Assembly (NCBI GenBank): GCA_019654215.1 | Contig: BPDI01000017.1 | Location: forward strand, 1 to 56,226 | Length of the DNA: 56,226 bases | Reading direction: 5' to 3' | Source of the DNA: Gammaproteobacteria bacterium | GTDB taxonomy: Bacteria > Pseudomonadota > Gammaproteobacteria > Pseudomonadales > Pseudohongiellaceae | Shown here: positions 27,657 through 36,822 of the stretch, piece after piece | Layout: each line of letters opens with the position of its first letter | Position numbering within the stretch: the first letter of the stretch is position 1 | Notes under the pieces: model-generated | Database searches by the model: none | Told to the model about the DNA's origin: nothing | What the model saw: the letters and a program-made list of their open reading frames with translations, nothing else | Translations under genes and position numbers: made by a program

Positions 27657-28939
27657 CTATTGAACCTGATCGATAATGATTAAATCAATCTCTGCGCGAT
27701 CATTATTATGAGTGAAATCTTCAGAAACTACGCGATAGTCCCCCATCTGTGGCATTGCAACCCCTGCGTAAGAAACTAATGCAGAAACATATATATTTTC
27801 TGCCGAAGATAGATTAAATGCACCAACCGCCGAGCTATTATCGAGACGAATGGTTGTAGGCAAATTTGCCACTACTAATGATGTAGCAGCTAATGGTGGC
27901 ATTCCTTCCTGGTCTGCATTACGTGCAGCTATAAAAACTCTAATGTTTTCGTTAAGTTCTAGTCCGTCTGCGAGAGCTAAATTAACGTCGATGATTGGCC
28001 CGCTTGTAGCATCATAGTCTTGTTCTTGTAAAACCTCTTGGGCCGCAGCAATATTTAATCGTAATTGCTGGGCTTGTTCTGAATTTGGATTCGCCTGGAT
28101 TAATAAGCGCCAGTAGCGGATCGCCGCTTCATAGTCCTCGTTCTCAGCTGCGTTAGAAGCCAGTAATTGCAAGACGAAATTTCATTTGGATTTATTTCAC
28201 GAGCTTGATCGATGACTTCCAATATTTCTGGTGTGAATTGCAAACCGGCATTTATATACATAACCATTGCAACACGCCCAAGTATTAAGGCTTTTTCCGG
28301 CGTTTCTTCTAACAAATCAGCGGAGCGACTATAAGCAATTTGAGCTTCGTTAAACATACCAATATTTGCGAAGTTTTCTGCAAGGAAATACCAAGTCCAC
28401 GGTTGGTTTTGATTTTCCTGAACAGACTCTCCCAAGCTAATTATGAGTGTTTGTGCCTCCTCTGGATCGTCGCGATTATCAACAGTTCGCTGAAACAAAT
28501 CCATCATTTGCACATCATTGAAATAACCCCAGCGATCATAGAGAACATAGGCCGTTACGGGTAGGATGCACGCGAGGACGAATGGCACCATGTAATTAGC
28601 AGAAAGAAATCTTTTTTTCACTGACGCTTCTGTGCTCTTTATTCTAGTTTTATCAGCTTTAGGACTCTTTTGATTTGATGGTTTAGATTTTTCGATAGAA
28701 AAAACATCGGCTAATAATGTGTGTTGCAGTTCCGCGGTAAGCTGATCAAACTGTTGTTGATCAATATTTTGCGCTTCTAATTCTGCTTTTAGATCTTCAT
28801 GGCGTTCGTGAAACAGCGCAATGTTTGCCTCTTTTCGCAACTCGATATCGCGATCTTCATCTGTGCGACCACGCCAAATAGGTATTAGCACAAATAGAGT
28901 GGCCAATATGAATAAGAATGTTGAGACGATCCAGAACAA
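27657..28939 (-). CDS. ccmI: Cytochrome c biogenesis protein CcmI (one frameshift)
   Basis: CcmI chaperones apocytochrome c to the CcmFH heme ligase. N-terminal segment 'MFWIVSTFLFILATLFVLIPIW', a coiled 'RDIELRKEANIALFHERHEDLKAEL' region, a second membrane span near residue 115, and a periplasmic TPR part ('DLFQRTVDNRDDPEEA', 'QPWTWYFLAENFANIGMFNEA'). The frame breaks near 28150; the downstream frame continues TPR ('EDYEAAIRYWRLLIQANPN') and ends with a C-terminal beta-rich domain ('IDVNLALADGL', 'VFIAARN'). The conceptual protein is about 427 residues, as usual. Last gene of the ccm set. Confidence 0.92.
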
Positions 28940-28963
28940 TAGTTACTCGCTTAGAATAGGTTA

Positions 28964-29446
28964 TTATTCGCCGACCAATTCATCAAGTCGTGCTTTCTGA
29001 TTATCATCCAGCGTAATTTCAGTTTCGCTAACTTCCTTGGCTCGTCGGAAAATACTCCAGCCAACTGTCCCACCTATTAGCAAAAAGATTAACGGGCCAA
29101 ACCAGAGCAAAATGGTTTCCGTCCTTAAACGCGGGCGATAGAAAATAAAATCACCATAGCGTTCGAACATGAACTGTTCAATTTCGCGGTCCGACATGCC
29201 TTCAATAATCATTCGATGAATTTCTCGGCGCAGATCTTCGGCGACACCACCAGTAGATCCGCTTAAGTTGGTGTTCTGACACATTGGGCAACGCAATTCA
29301 TCAGACAGTGTGCGGAAGCGTCGCTGTTGAACTTCATTATCAAATTCAAAAGTGTCTACCTGAGCGAATAAATTTTTCGTAGGAATTAATAATAAAAAAA
29401 GTAAGGTTACTATAAAACAAGTTTTAAACTTGGCAGCCATGGTCAT
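28964..29446 (-). CDS. ccmH: Cytochrome c maturation protein CcmH
   Basis: Periplasmic membrane-anchored thiol-disulfide protein that reduces apocytochrome c and works with CcmF. Signal peptide (hydrophobic core 'FIVTLLFLLLIP'), redox motif 'LRCPMCQN' with Cys53 and Cys56, 'RRFRTLSDE' before it, and a membrane anchor 'ILLWFGPLIFLLIGG'. 160 residues, intact; a start at the second Met pair ('MAAKF') is equally possible. Between ccmG and ccmI. Confidence 0.95.
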   Translation of the reverse strand: MTMAAKFKTCFIVTLLFLLLIPTKNLFAQVDTFEFDNEVQQRRFRTLSDELRCPMCQNTNLSGSTGGVAEDLRREIHRMIIEGMSDREIEQFMFERYGDFIFYRPRLRTETILLWFGPLIFLLIGGTVGWSIFRRAKEVSETEITLDDNQKARLDELVGE

Positions 29447-29465
29447 TACCTAGTTTTGGTTATTC

Positions 29466-29999
29466 CTAATCAGACTCTGCTCTCAATTCAGTAATCGCAG
29501 GTATAAACTCTTCCTCCCAAACTGTTTCATCAAGAACACTTACATGGCGATAACGAATAACTCCATGCGCATCTACCAAATAAGTTTCCGGTGCTCCATA
29601 GACTCCTAAATCTATGCCGAAGCGACCATCTAGATCTTCGATACTGAATGCAAAAGGATCACCATTCGTTTCCAACCAATCATGAGCTAGTTCATTTTGA
29701 TCTTTGTAGTTAACTCCAACCACAGGAATTTCTCCTTCCTCAGAAAGCCGCATAAAGGTAGGGTGCTCTACCAAGCATGGAAGGCAATAGCTACCCCAGA
29801 CATTTAGCAGAAAGATTTGATCAGGCAATTCTGAGTTAGAGACTGGATCACCGTCAACGGTAGATAATTTGAATGCTGGCATCGACTTGTCGATTAACAT
29901 CGACGGGAGCGTTCTAGGATCGAGATACAAACCACGCCATAACAATATAGCTATGGCAATAAAAAATATTGCAGGAGTAAAAAATTTTAATCTGCCCAT
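29466..29999 (-). CDS. ccmG: Thiol:disulfide interchange protein CcmG/DsbE
   Basis: Membrane-anchored thioredoxin-fold protein keeping apocytochrome c thiols reduced. N-terminal anchor 'FFTPAIFFIAIAILLW', then 'MPAFKLSTVDG' and active site 'WGSYCLPC' (Cys72, Cys75; family usually WASWCxPC). The Gly and Tyr substitutions keep the CxxC spacing. 'GVYGAPETYLVD' holds the conserved cis-Pro region. 177 residues, intact. Two bases from the ccmF stop. Confidence 0.95.
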   Translation of the reverse strand: MGRLKFFTPAIFFIAIAILLWRGLYLDPRTLPSMLIDKSMPAFKLSTVDGDPVSNSELPDQIFLLNVWGSYCLPCLVEHPTFMRLSEEGEIPVVGVNYKDQNELAHDWLETNGDPFAFSIEDLDGRFGIDLGVYGAPETYLVDAHGVIRYRHVSVLDETVWEEEFIPAITELRAESD

Positions 30000-30001
30000 T
30001 G

Positions 30002-31995
30002 TTAAATCGCTGAGGGTTGCATTGAACCCACCTGCTCCTTGTCTTTACCAGATTTACGTTGCCTCAATCGTCGATAGCGCTTGTCAGCCGCTGCCACTGT
30101 TCCTCCCAGTGCCATAAATATCGATCCTAACCAAATCCAACGCACGAATGGTTTAACATAGACAGTCATAGTCCATGCGCCCCCTTCTTTCTCTTCACCC
30201 AAAGTTATAAACAAATCTCGAAAAAATCCCGGATCTATTGCCATTTCTGTAGAAGGAGTGCCGCTAGCGAGGTAAATGCGTGTTTCTGGATACAGTGAAG
30301 GTAAAAGATCACCACTACGGCTAACCAACATGGTTGCGCGATTACCTATGTAGTTTGGACCTCTAAAAGCTTCACTGCCTTCAAATTGAAAGGAATAAGA
30401 TCCAAGTTCTACCGATTCGCCAGGATTCAAGAGAACGCTGCGCTCGGTGCTGAAGTAACTTGTCAAACCAACACCTACCAACATTATCGCGATACCGGCA
30501 TGGGCACACAGCATGCCATAGTAGCTAAGCGATAAAGAACGCAATCCTTTACCTACAGATTCTTTATTAGCAATCTTATTGGAAATATCTTTGCCAATGG
30601 TTAGTACTATCCAGGCAGCTAGAGCAACACATACAGTTGCTGCTAGGGAAAACTCGAAAAGAACAATTAGGGGAAGCACTACACCGATTACTAAACTCGC
30701 TACTGCGGCTTTCGCTACTTGTTGGATCAAGTAAGCAGTCGAAGTTCGCTTCCAGCGACTCATCGGCCCCACGCCTAAGAACAGCACCAAGATCATCATC
30801 AACGGCACGAAGATCATATTAAAGTAAGGTGGTCCTATGGAAAGCAAGTCATCGGTTAAGGCCTGATATACCATTGGAAATAAGGTGCCCAGGAATACAG
30901 ATGCTGCTGCCACGACTAATAAAACATTATTGGTCAGAAGGAAGATTTCTCGAGATACCAAACCGAAACCAAATTCGCTTTTCATCAGAGGAGCACGAAA
31001 TGCGAAGAGCAACAATGAACCACCCACTGCTAACCCAAGAATTCCCAAAATAAATACACCACGGGTCGGATCGCTAGCGAAAGCATGCACCGACGTTAAT
31101 AATCCAGACCGGGTAATAAAAGTTCCAAGAAGGCTTCCTGAGAATGCCAAGATTGCCAAGAGCACAGTCCAGCTCTTAAATACACCGCGCTTTTCAGTGA
31201 CAGCCAAAGAATGAATCAAGGCAGTTCCAAATAACCAGGTTATGAGCGGTGGATTCTCTACAGGATCCCAAGCCCACCAGCCGCCCCAACCTAATTCATA
31301 ATAAGCCCACCAACTACCCAGGGCGATTCCTATGGTCAATACCGCCCAAGGGAAAAATTCGCCCAAGGTCTAGACCATCTCGCCCAGGCTGCATCCAGGC
31401 GCCCGCTCAACAAAGCGGCAATAGCAAAAGCAAAAACTACGGAGAATCCAACATAACCCATATATAAAGTAGGGGGATGAACGATAAAACCGAAGTCCTG
31501 AAGTGCTGTATTCAGATCAGAACCATCGACGGGAGGTAATGGCACAATGCGCATAAACGGATTCGATGTGGCCAGCATAAAGAAAATGTAGGCAAAACAA
31601 AGTACTCCTAGTACACCGAGCACTCTTGCTACGAATTCGATTGGCATACTCTTACTATAAATACTAACCGCCAACATCCAACCAGAAAGCATAAATGTCC
31701 ATAGTAAAAACGAACCCTCATGACCACCCCATAAGGCAGTTAATTTGTATTGGAAAGGTAATAACGAGTTTGATTGTGCGGCGACAATTTGCACAGAAAA
31801 ATCATCTGTGGCAAAAGCATAAGCAAGTATGCCAATGCTTATCCCTAGAAATACAAATACTCCAGCGGTAAGTGGCCGTGCTAAGTTCATCCACAACACA
31901 TTGTTTCGTGCCGCGCCAATAATCGGCAAGCTGCCAAGTAAAACACTTAAACAAAATGCAAGTATTAGAGAAAATTGTCCCAGCTCAGGAATCAT
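30002..31995 (-). CDS. ccmF: Heme lyase CcmF (one frameshift)
   Basis: Multi-span membrane protein that joins heme to apocytochrome c with CcmH. N-terminal part (219 codons): 'LTALWGGHEGSFLLWTFMLSG', 'VHPPTLYMGYVGFSV'. C-terminal part: the Trp-rich 'GWGGWWAWDPVEN' heme-handling motif, 'ALIHSLAVTEKRGVFKSWT', 'RSGLLTSVHAFASDP'. The fragments meet at 31336-31366 ('WANFSLGRY' / 'MGEFFPW'), where a one-base indel separates one open frame; joined length is about 664 residues. After 'DPVEN' the sequence reads 'PPLITWL', where most CcmF read 'ASFMPWL' or 'ASLMPWL'. Confidence 0.93.
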
Positions 31996-32468
31996 TTAGC
32001 TTTCCGGTAGAATCAAAGAAGAAGGATGGTTAACAGTGTCAACGCCAGCCGCATCAAGAGCTGCTTTAACTTCCTGCGACATATAATTTTCATCGTGCTT
32101 AGCAAGAACTCTTGAGGCGTGAAACACACCTGATGCATCCACTGATCCTTCAGCTACGATACCCTGGCCTTCACGAAAAAGATCAGGCAAGATTCCTTCA
32201 TACTCGATCGGTACAGCGTGAACATAGTCCGTTGTTTCGAAGCGTACTTGCAAACTATCGTTGGCAGAAACCACACTACCCTCTTTAACCATGCCGCCAA
32301 TGCGAATTCGCTGACCCTCCCTCACTTCACCTTGAGCCACTTGAGTCGGTGTGTAGAACAGGTTTATGTTCTGGCTCATGGCATAAAGAATAAGCCCCAA
32401 ACCCTTACACATAATCCTGCTGCTACAAAGAGAATAATGCTTAACTTTTTCTGTCTATGAGGTTTCAC
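31996..32468 (-). CDS. ccmE: Heme chaperone CcmE (one frameshift)
   Basis: Periplasmic, membrane-anchored protein that covalently binds heme via a His and hands it to CcmF. N-terminus in one frame: '[19 protein letters not shown]' (basic head and anchor), then after an indel near 32400 '[16 protein letters not shown]', '[12 protein letters not shown]', '[16 protein letters not shown]' and the heme-binding 'LAKHDENY'. GTG start at 32466-32468 with GGAG upstream. Length about 157 residues, as in the family. Its stop abuts the ccmF start. Confidence 0.92.
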
Positions 32469-32489
32469 TTAAAATCTCCGCGCAACTCC

Positions 32490-32699
32490 TTAGGAGCTAC
32501 TAATTTCTGTCGCTGTCTCTTTATTAAGGATTAAGCGGCGTTTTTGTTCTCGTATAATCCGTTTTCTTTTCAGCAAGGGGAAATACAGATTAATAAAGAA
32601 GAATAGGAAAAACAGCGCATAGACGGACCAAACATTGAATGCATAGCCGCCCATATCAAAAAATTTACCTAAGCTCGAGAATTGAATAGTTTCAATCAT
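32490..32699 (-). CDS. ccmD: Heme exporter protein CcmD
   Basis: Small single-span protein that helps release holo-CcmE from CcmC. 'FDMGGYAFNVWSVYALFFLFFF' region (seen as 'MGGYAFNVW' plus a hydrophobic helix) and a basic cytoplasmic tail 'LLKRKRIIREQKRR'. I start at the ATG giving 'MIETIQFSSL', because the upstream eight codons (to 32723) lie inside ccmC and lack conservation. 69 residues. Overlaps the ccmC stop by 8 bases. Confidence 0.9.
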   Translation of the reverse strand: MIETIQFSSLGKFFDMGGYAFNVWSVYALFFLFFFINLYFPLLKRKRIIREQKRRLILNKETATEISSS

Positions 32700-33452
32700 A
32701 GTTATACTTCTGTTGAGCCTCAACTAAGTCTTGCACCCATTGCGCCCGCCTTTCCCGCTCTAAGATCTCGTTGCGCGTTGAAAGGATCAAGCTAACTGCG
32801 AAGAACAGATAAATCGCAATAATCATTATGACTAAAGGCACCCATACTTCAGGCGGATTTGGCGCTTCGTCTGACAAACTAAATGCACTGGCAGGCTGAT
32901 GTAAGGTATTCCACCAGTCAACGGAATACTTAATTAAAAAAAACATTAATAAAAACCCACAATAGAAAGCACCGCACAAGCTTTCGCGGCCGCATCACTA
33001 TCTTCAAGCGCCGACCTAAGTGAGATTACGCCGACCAATAGGAAAAACTGGAGAAGCATTGAGGTTAGTCTTCCATCCCAAATCCACCAGGTACCCCAAA
33101 TATCGCTACCCCAGATTGAACCGGACATTAATGCCAGCGCTGTGAACCAAGCCCTAATGGAGCCGCCACTTTCGCCACCATATCAGCCAGCTTCATCCTC
33201 CACACCAGAGTGATTGTTCCGGCCACAGCCATGAGGGGAAAAACGCCAAAGAAATACTCGCGAAGGGGACATGGAAAATACATGATTCGAATGGTGTCCC
33301 CCTGCTGGTAATCAGGTGGAACAAATAATAGTGCCCAGATGATTCCAACTACCCAAAAGCAATGCCATGGGTATTACTAGCCAGGGCAACCATTTGCCGG
33401 ACCACTCATAAAACCACTTTGGGGAACCTAATTTAGAGAACCACAACCACAT
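32692..33452 (-). CDS. ccmC: Heme exporter protein CcmC (frameshifted)
   Basis: Six-span membrane protein that loads heme on CcmE. Start 'MWLWFSKLGSPKWFYEWSG' at 33450-33452; Trp-rich heme motif 'WGTWWIWDGRLTS'; 'LRSALEDSDAAAKACAVL'; 'IKYSVDWWNTLHQPAS'; C-terminal span and acidic tail. Frames break near 32950 and 33130-33380 (three or more one-base shifts). Conceptual length about 253 residues, as expected. The 145 bases before it, between ccmB and ccmC, hold phased heptamers (separate entry), so ccmC may have its own promoter. Confidence 0.92.
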
Positions 33453-33518
33453 AGAATTTCTGCTTCTATCGCTCCCTGAAAAGACCGAATAAATATACCA
33501 TGCCCGCGCAATAAGGGC

Positions 33519-33545
33519 ATTGTAACCAATTGTAACTCATTGTAA
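33519..33545. promoter_or_regulatory. Three helically phased ATTGTAA heptamers upstream of ccmC
   Basis: ATTGTAA occurs at 33519-33525, 33529-33535 and 33539-33545: three direct copies at exactly 10-base steps (TTACAAT on the ccmC strand), 67-93 bases before the ccmC ATG. One-turn spacing puts them on one face of DNA, as for a cooperative regulator. No known site recognised. Confidence 0.5.
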
Positions 33546-33597
33546 TTACGAGGTAATCACCAAAATAGACCATAAATTTGATAACTTAGTTACTAGT

Positions 33598-34280
33598 TCA
33601 CACTAATTCGTAAAGCAGCGGCGGATGCCATTGGGCGAGGGTCAGCGCCCCTACGAACATTGCACCCATTACCGCTAAATAGCCTCCAAGTGATGCACCA
33701 TTCAAGGTCTCCTGCACTGTAAGAGTTCCAGCAATCAATACCGGGGGCACTCATCGGTAGCGTAATAACGGCAAGGATCAGTCCTCTGCTTCCCAAACTA
33801 ACAGTTAAGGCAACTCCAATAGACCCCAAAAGGCTCAAACTGGTGTACCTATTAATAAAGTAATAAAAATTATGGAATAAGCGGCATCAGGCAGATTTAA
33901 CATATAGGCAATTAGTGGAGAAACAAGCACCACTGGTAATCCGCTCACTAACCAATGACTGATATTTTTTGCTAATACTAAAAAGTAAAGTGGATGGGGA
34001 CTTAACAGAAGCTGCTCGAGTGAGCCATCTTCATAATCTGCTCGATACAAATTATCCATGGCCAAAAGTGACGCCAAAACGCAGATATCCAAAGAACACC
34101 AGCGGCAATTTCTCCAAGTCTATCGGGATCTGGCGAGATTCCAATAGGAAACATGGTGGCTACGATAAGAAAGAACATAAATGGATTTAAACATCGTTCT
34201 TCCTTTTAAAAGGCAATAATTAGATCCCGTTTTAGTGTGGCTCTAAATGCCTGGCCTGCAGTGGCTGCTTGACTTGCCAT
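33598..34280 (-). CDS. ccmB: Heme exporter protein CcmB (frameshifted)
   Basis: Membrane partner of the CcmA ATPase, which drives release of holo-CcmE. Start 'MASQAATAGQAFRATLKRDLIIAF' region at 34278-34280; 'FFLIVATMFPIGISPDPDRLGEIAAG' in pieces; 'LYRADYEDGSLEQLLLSPHPL', 'LVLAKNISHWLVSGLP'; C-terminal 'GSRGLILAVITLPMSAPVLIAG' partly in another frame, ending 'LLYELV' at 33598-33600. About 227 codons; four or more indels. The first bases lie four after the ccmA stop. Confidence 0.9.
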
Positions 34281-34283
34281 TAG

Positions 34284-34893
34284 CTACGCCAACTCCAACA
34301 CTTGCAGGTCAGTTACGGACAGACTGTGATGTGTAGTAACCATTACAGCGCCACCTTTATCGGCATGATCTCGCAGCATCCCCTTCCAATTGTTTTACAC
34401 CACCCGGCATCCAAGGTTGTGAAAGGTTCATCCAAGACCCATAGTTTCGAATTGCTTACTAATAGCTTTGCCAGAGAAACTCGTTGCTTTTGGGCCTGCA
34501 GACAAAGTAAAGCACTGAGATTCTTCAAATCCTCTTAATCCAACTTTTGCCAAAGCCCCTAAATCTCTTCATCTGCAACTAACTGCTGCAAACTGCAAGT
34601 CCAACGCAGATTTTCTCTCGGAGTTAGTACTTTGTTTACACCTACCCGATGACCAATATAAGGGAAGGGACGAATAATATTCTTCAATTTTTTCCCCCCA
34701 TGGGTTCACCGTACCAATAAATATCCCCTTCATAGCCTTCATTTAAACCGCACAGGATTCTCAACAATGTAGTTTTACCACTACCATTTGAACCTTTAAT
34801 TTGTAAGACCTGACCTTCTCGAATGGAAAAACCCAATCCGCGGAACAATACCCTATCGTCGCGTTCACAAAACAGAGCATCCGCACTCAGCAT
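34284..34893 (-). CDS. ccmA: Heme exporter ATPase CcmA (frameshifted)
   Basis: ABC ATPase for the CcmABCD complex. 'LFCERDDRVLFRGLGFSI', Walker A 'GSNGSGKTTLLRIL', then in shifted frames the 'LSAGQ'-like signature region, Walker B 'LWVLDEPFTTLDA', and the switch His in 'VTTHHSLSV'; end 'LQVLELA' at 34284-34286. I start at the Met giving 'MLSADALFCERDD' (34893), as in other CcmA; an earlier Met (34971) adds 26 unconserved residues. Three or more indels between 34340 and 34690. First gene of the ccm set. Confidence 0.9.
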
Positions 34894-35380
34894 AGTGAAA
34901 TCGGATGTTCTAGCTAATCCGGTCTGAGTTTCTACCACTACCATCAGATGGGCCCCATCTTCACAGGTCATATTATTCAGGAGGCCGAATTATAGCCCGT
35001 TAGCAGCAAAATCCACCTTTTTTACTACATCGGCGGGTCCAGGAATTAAGCCAGCAAAGCCAGGATTCTTGGTGCTTCAAATACGTTTAAAGAAGCAAAT
35101 CAGAAGAGAGAATTGAGATAACTGAAGACGAGAATCAAGGCAATCAAACTGAGTTACAAGCTTCCATCGAGCCCTCAGAAGCAAAAGCCAAGGCGCAATT
35201 CAATTTTTTATTTGCAGCGGGTATAAGCACATTTCTGCTTATAGCTTTTGCTGAATTCACTTATGTGGCCGAGTAATGATTGTGACGCAGAAAACATTAA
35301 TAGACGAAAGAATTTGTTTAACAGGTGCTCGTAGGTCGCTCCTTGACCCTGGACCGCAGCTGCAGCGCCGCAGTATATGT
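34894..35380. other. Region between fliA and ccmA
   Basis: About 490 bases in which the Pseudomonas chemotaxis genes (cheY onward) would lie between fliA and ccmA; none are seen. The only candidate gene is a plus-strand small membrane protein (separate entry). The promoter for ccmA should lie near 34900-35040; no clear hexamers. Confidence 0.4.
35112..35276 (+). CDS. Possible small membrane protein, start unclear
   Basis: Plus-strand frame of about 54 residues: an acidic, polar head ('ITEDENQGNQTELQAS'), a basic patch and one hydrophobic span 'FLFAAGISTFLLIAFAEF', ending 'TYVAE' at 35274-35276. There is no ATG, GTG or TTG in frame before the stop at 35088-35090, so the true start may be in another frame (GTG at 35072) with an indel. 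I do not recognise a family. Its opposite strand has an open frame of similar length but without membrane-protein logic. Confidence 0.3.
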   Translation: MEITEDENQGNQTELQASIEPSEAKAKAQFNFLFAAGISTFLLIAFAEFTYVAE

Positions 35381-36130
35381 TTAATTCCAATCCGATAGGC
35401 GTGCTCGCAATCGCATTGCTGCCTGGCTGTGAATTTGGCTCACCCGAGATTCACTTACGCCAATCACTTCACCAATTTCTTTTAGATTAAGCTCTTCATC
35501 ATAGTAAAGAGCCAGTACGAGTTTTTCTCTCTCCGGCAATCCATCTATCGCCTTAGCCAGATGCGCTTTAAACGTATCGCGCTGCAAGCCGTCGCATGGT
35601 CCAGGCAACTCTCCGGCTGCTAATTCAATTGCCGAGTCGTCCCCTTCCATGATGTCATCGAAGCTAAATAGTCTAGAACCTGTCGCATCTTGCAAAATTG
35701 TATAGTAAGAATTGAGATCTATCTCCAACTCTTTAGCAATTTCCTGATCTTTTGCATCCTCACCCGTACGTGCCTCAATGGATTTTATAGCTTCCGCTAC
35801 TTTTCGCGATTTGCGATGCACAGAACGAGGTGCCCAGTCTCCCTTACGCACCTCATCAAGCATCGAACCTCGAATCCTAATTCCCGCATAGGTTTCAAAA
35901 CTCGCGCCCTTAGACACGTCATATTTTTTTGCTGCCTCTAACAATCCAATCATGCCTGATTGAATTAAATCGTCGACTTGTACACTTGCCGGCATTCGAA
36001 GCAGCAGGTGGTGGGCAATACGTTTTACGAGTGGAGCATAACGATCCACTACTTCATTCAGATGTTCTTCTGTCGCATCGGTACCAGTCTGTACGTTATC
36101 AAATAAGGAAGCCCCAGTTGCTGAACTCAT
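35381..36130 (-). CDS. fliA: Flagellar sigma factor FliA (sigma-28)
   Basis: 249-residue sigma factor that directs RNA polymerase to late flagellar and chemotaxis promoters, held in check by FlgM. Region 2: 'LVKRIAHHLLLRMPASVQVDDLIQSG' in parts, 'GASFETYAGIRIRGSMLDEVR' likewise, 'DWAPRSVHRKSR'; region 3 'AKELEIDLNSYY'; region 4 helix-turn-helix 'LNLKEIGEVIGVSESRVSQIHSQA' in parts. Frame intact with an RBS-like GGGATGAGAG before the ATG. Flagellar neighbours (fleN, flhF, cheY) are missing; only a decayed flhA tail precedes it. Whether it serves a working flagellum is unknown. Confidence 0.93.
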   Translation of the reverse strand: MSSATGASLFDNVQTGTDATEEHLNEVVDRYAPLVKRIAHHLLLRMPASVQVDDLIQSGMIGLLEAAKKYDVSKGASFETYAGIRIRGSMLDEVRKGDWAPRSVHRKSRKVAEAIKSIEARTGEDAKDQEIAKELEIDLNSYYTILQDATGSRLFSFDDIMEGDDSAIELAAGELPGPCDGLQRDTFKAHLAKAIDGLPEREKLVLALYYDEELNLKEIGEVIGVSESRVSQIHSQAAMRLRARLSDWN

Positions 36131-36342
36131 GATCTCTCATCCCTTTTTAATTCTCATTGATTGCGGATTTTATTCAGCGCCATATTCATGCCTGCTGCGT
36201 GATATTTCTTAAATGCCGCGCTTGAGCATGCTCTTTATTATTGAATTACTGCTAAAATTCCGTTTTATGATCGTACTGCTAAACTTAATTTCTTTTCTGA
36301 CGATTTACTCACTAGCCGGATTACATTTTTTTCTTTTGTCAT
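36131..36342. other. Spacer between fliA and the flhA remnant
   Basis: About 210 bases where flhF and fleN would be expected. Only short frames are present, for example one reading 'AAFKKYHAAGMNMALNKI' toward fliA, which I cannot assign. Probably the site of a deletion. Confidence 0.35.
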
Positions 36343-36645
36343 TCAACAAAGGCAATCCATTTTTTGCATCGACTCAGCCAGTATCGGCTCAATAATCGTG
36401 TCAGGTTCTTGACCACCGATACTCTGGGCGGATCAATGCATTATTCTAAGCAATATCTGTTCCAAATCGCTCTTTAGCCTGATTACTGGCAGTTCAGGCC
36501 TGTAACCATTGATACTTTGGAGATTTATACGATTAAGCTAGACTCGTGACGCAGCCAGTGAAGCGACGGAATCTTGACTCTTTCCGCCCTGAGCCGCCAA
36601 AGTTATAGCAATTATTGGGCTAACAGACTGAGCAACCGCAGCACT
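36343..36645 (-). pseudogene. flhA: Decayed C-terminal remnant of flagellar export protein FlhA
   Basis: A single minus-strand frame reads 'AITLAAQGGKSQDSVASLA', then an in-frame TAG, then 'LNRINLQSINGYRPELPVI', 'LKSDLEQILLRIM', an in-frame TGA, and 'GGQEPDTIIEPILAESMQK'. This follows the FlhA cytoplasmic domain (family pattern '..KSQD..', 'R..IVQ.ING...LPVI.L...LE..LL', '..EP.LAE...'). The final 60 or so residues of FlhA are absent, and everything upstream is lost at a 47-base palindrome. The frame is kept but broken by stops, so this looks like point-mutation decay rather than the indel errors seen elsewhere. Confidence 0.65.
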
Positions 36646-36684
36646 ACTTCATGCCCATCGTCGATGGGCATGAAGTAGTGCTGC
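36638..36684. repeat. 47-base perfect palindrome (23-bp arms, 1-base centre)
   Basis: Arms 36638-36660 and 36662-36684 are exact reverse complements with a single T between them. The left arm continues the flhA remnant; the right arm is a foldback copy next to the dcd side. It may mark an inversion/deletion junction in the genome or a chimeric foldback in the assembly. Confidence 0.9.
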
Positions 36685-36822
36685 AATTAAGGGCTTGCAC
36701 ATTTTTCAAAACTGGTAGGTGATTTTGTTACTAACAAATCGTACTGGAAAGTCGACTAGTCGATGCTAAAAAATTGGGAATAGAATAAATAGGGATTCAC
36801 TTTTTCCAAGAAGAATTTTTGA

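Noticed and set aside
36213..36395. Hydrophobic 60-codon plus-strand frame
   Set aside because: It is partly antisense to the flhA remnant frame on the minus strand, and the hydrophobic look follows from T-rich antisense reading.
36440..36540. In-frame TAG/TGA in the flhA frame as recoding (Pyl/Sec)
   Set aside because: FlhA has no such residues in known families and the C-terminal end and upstream part are missing; decay is simpler.
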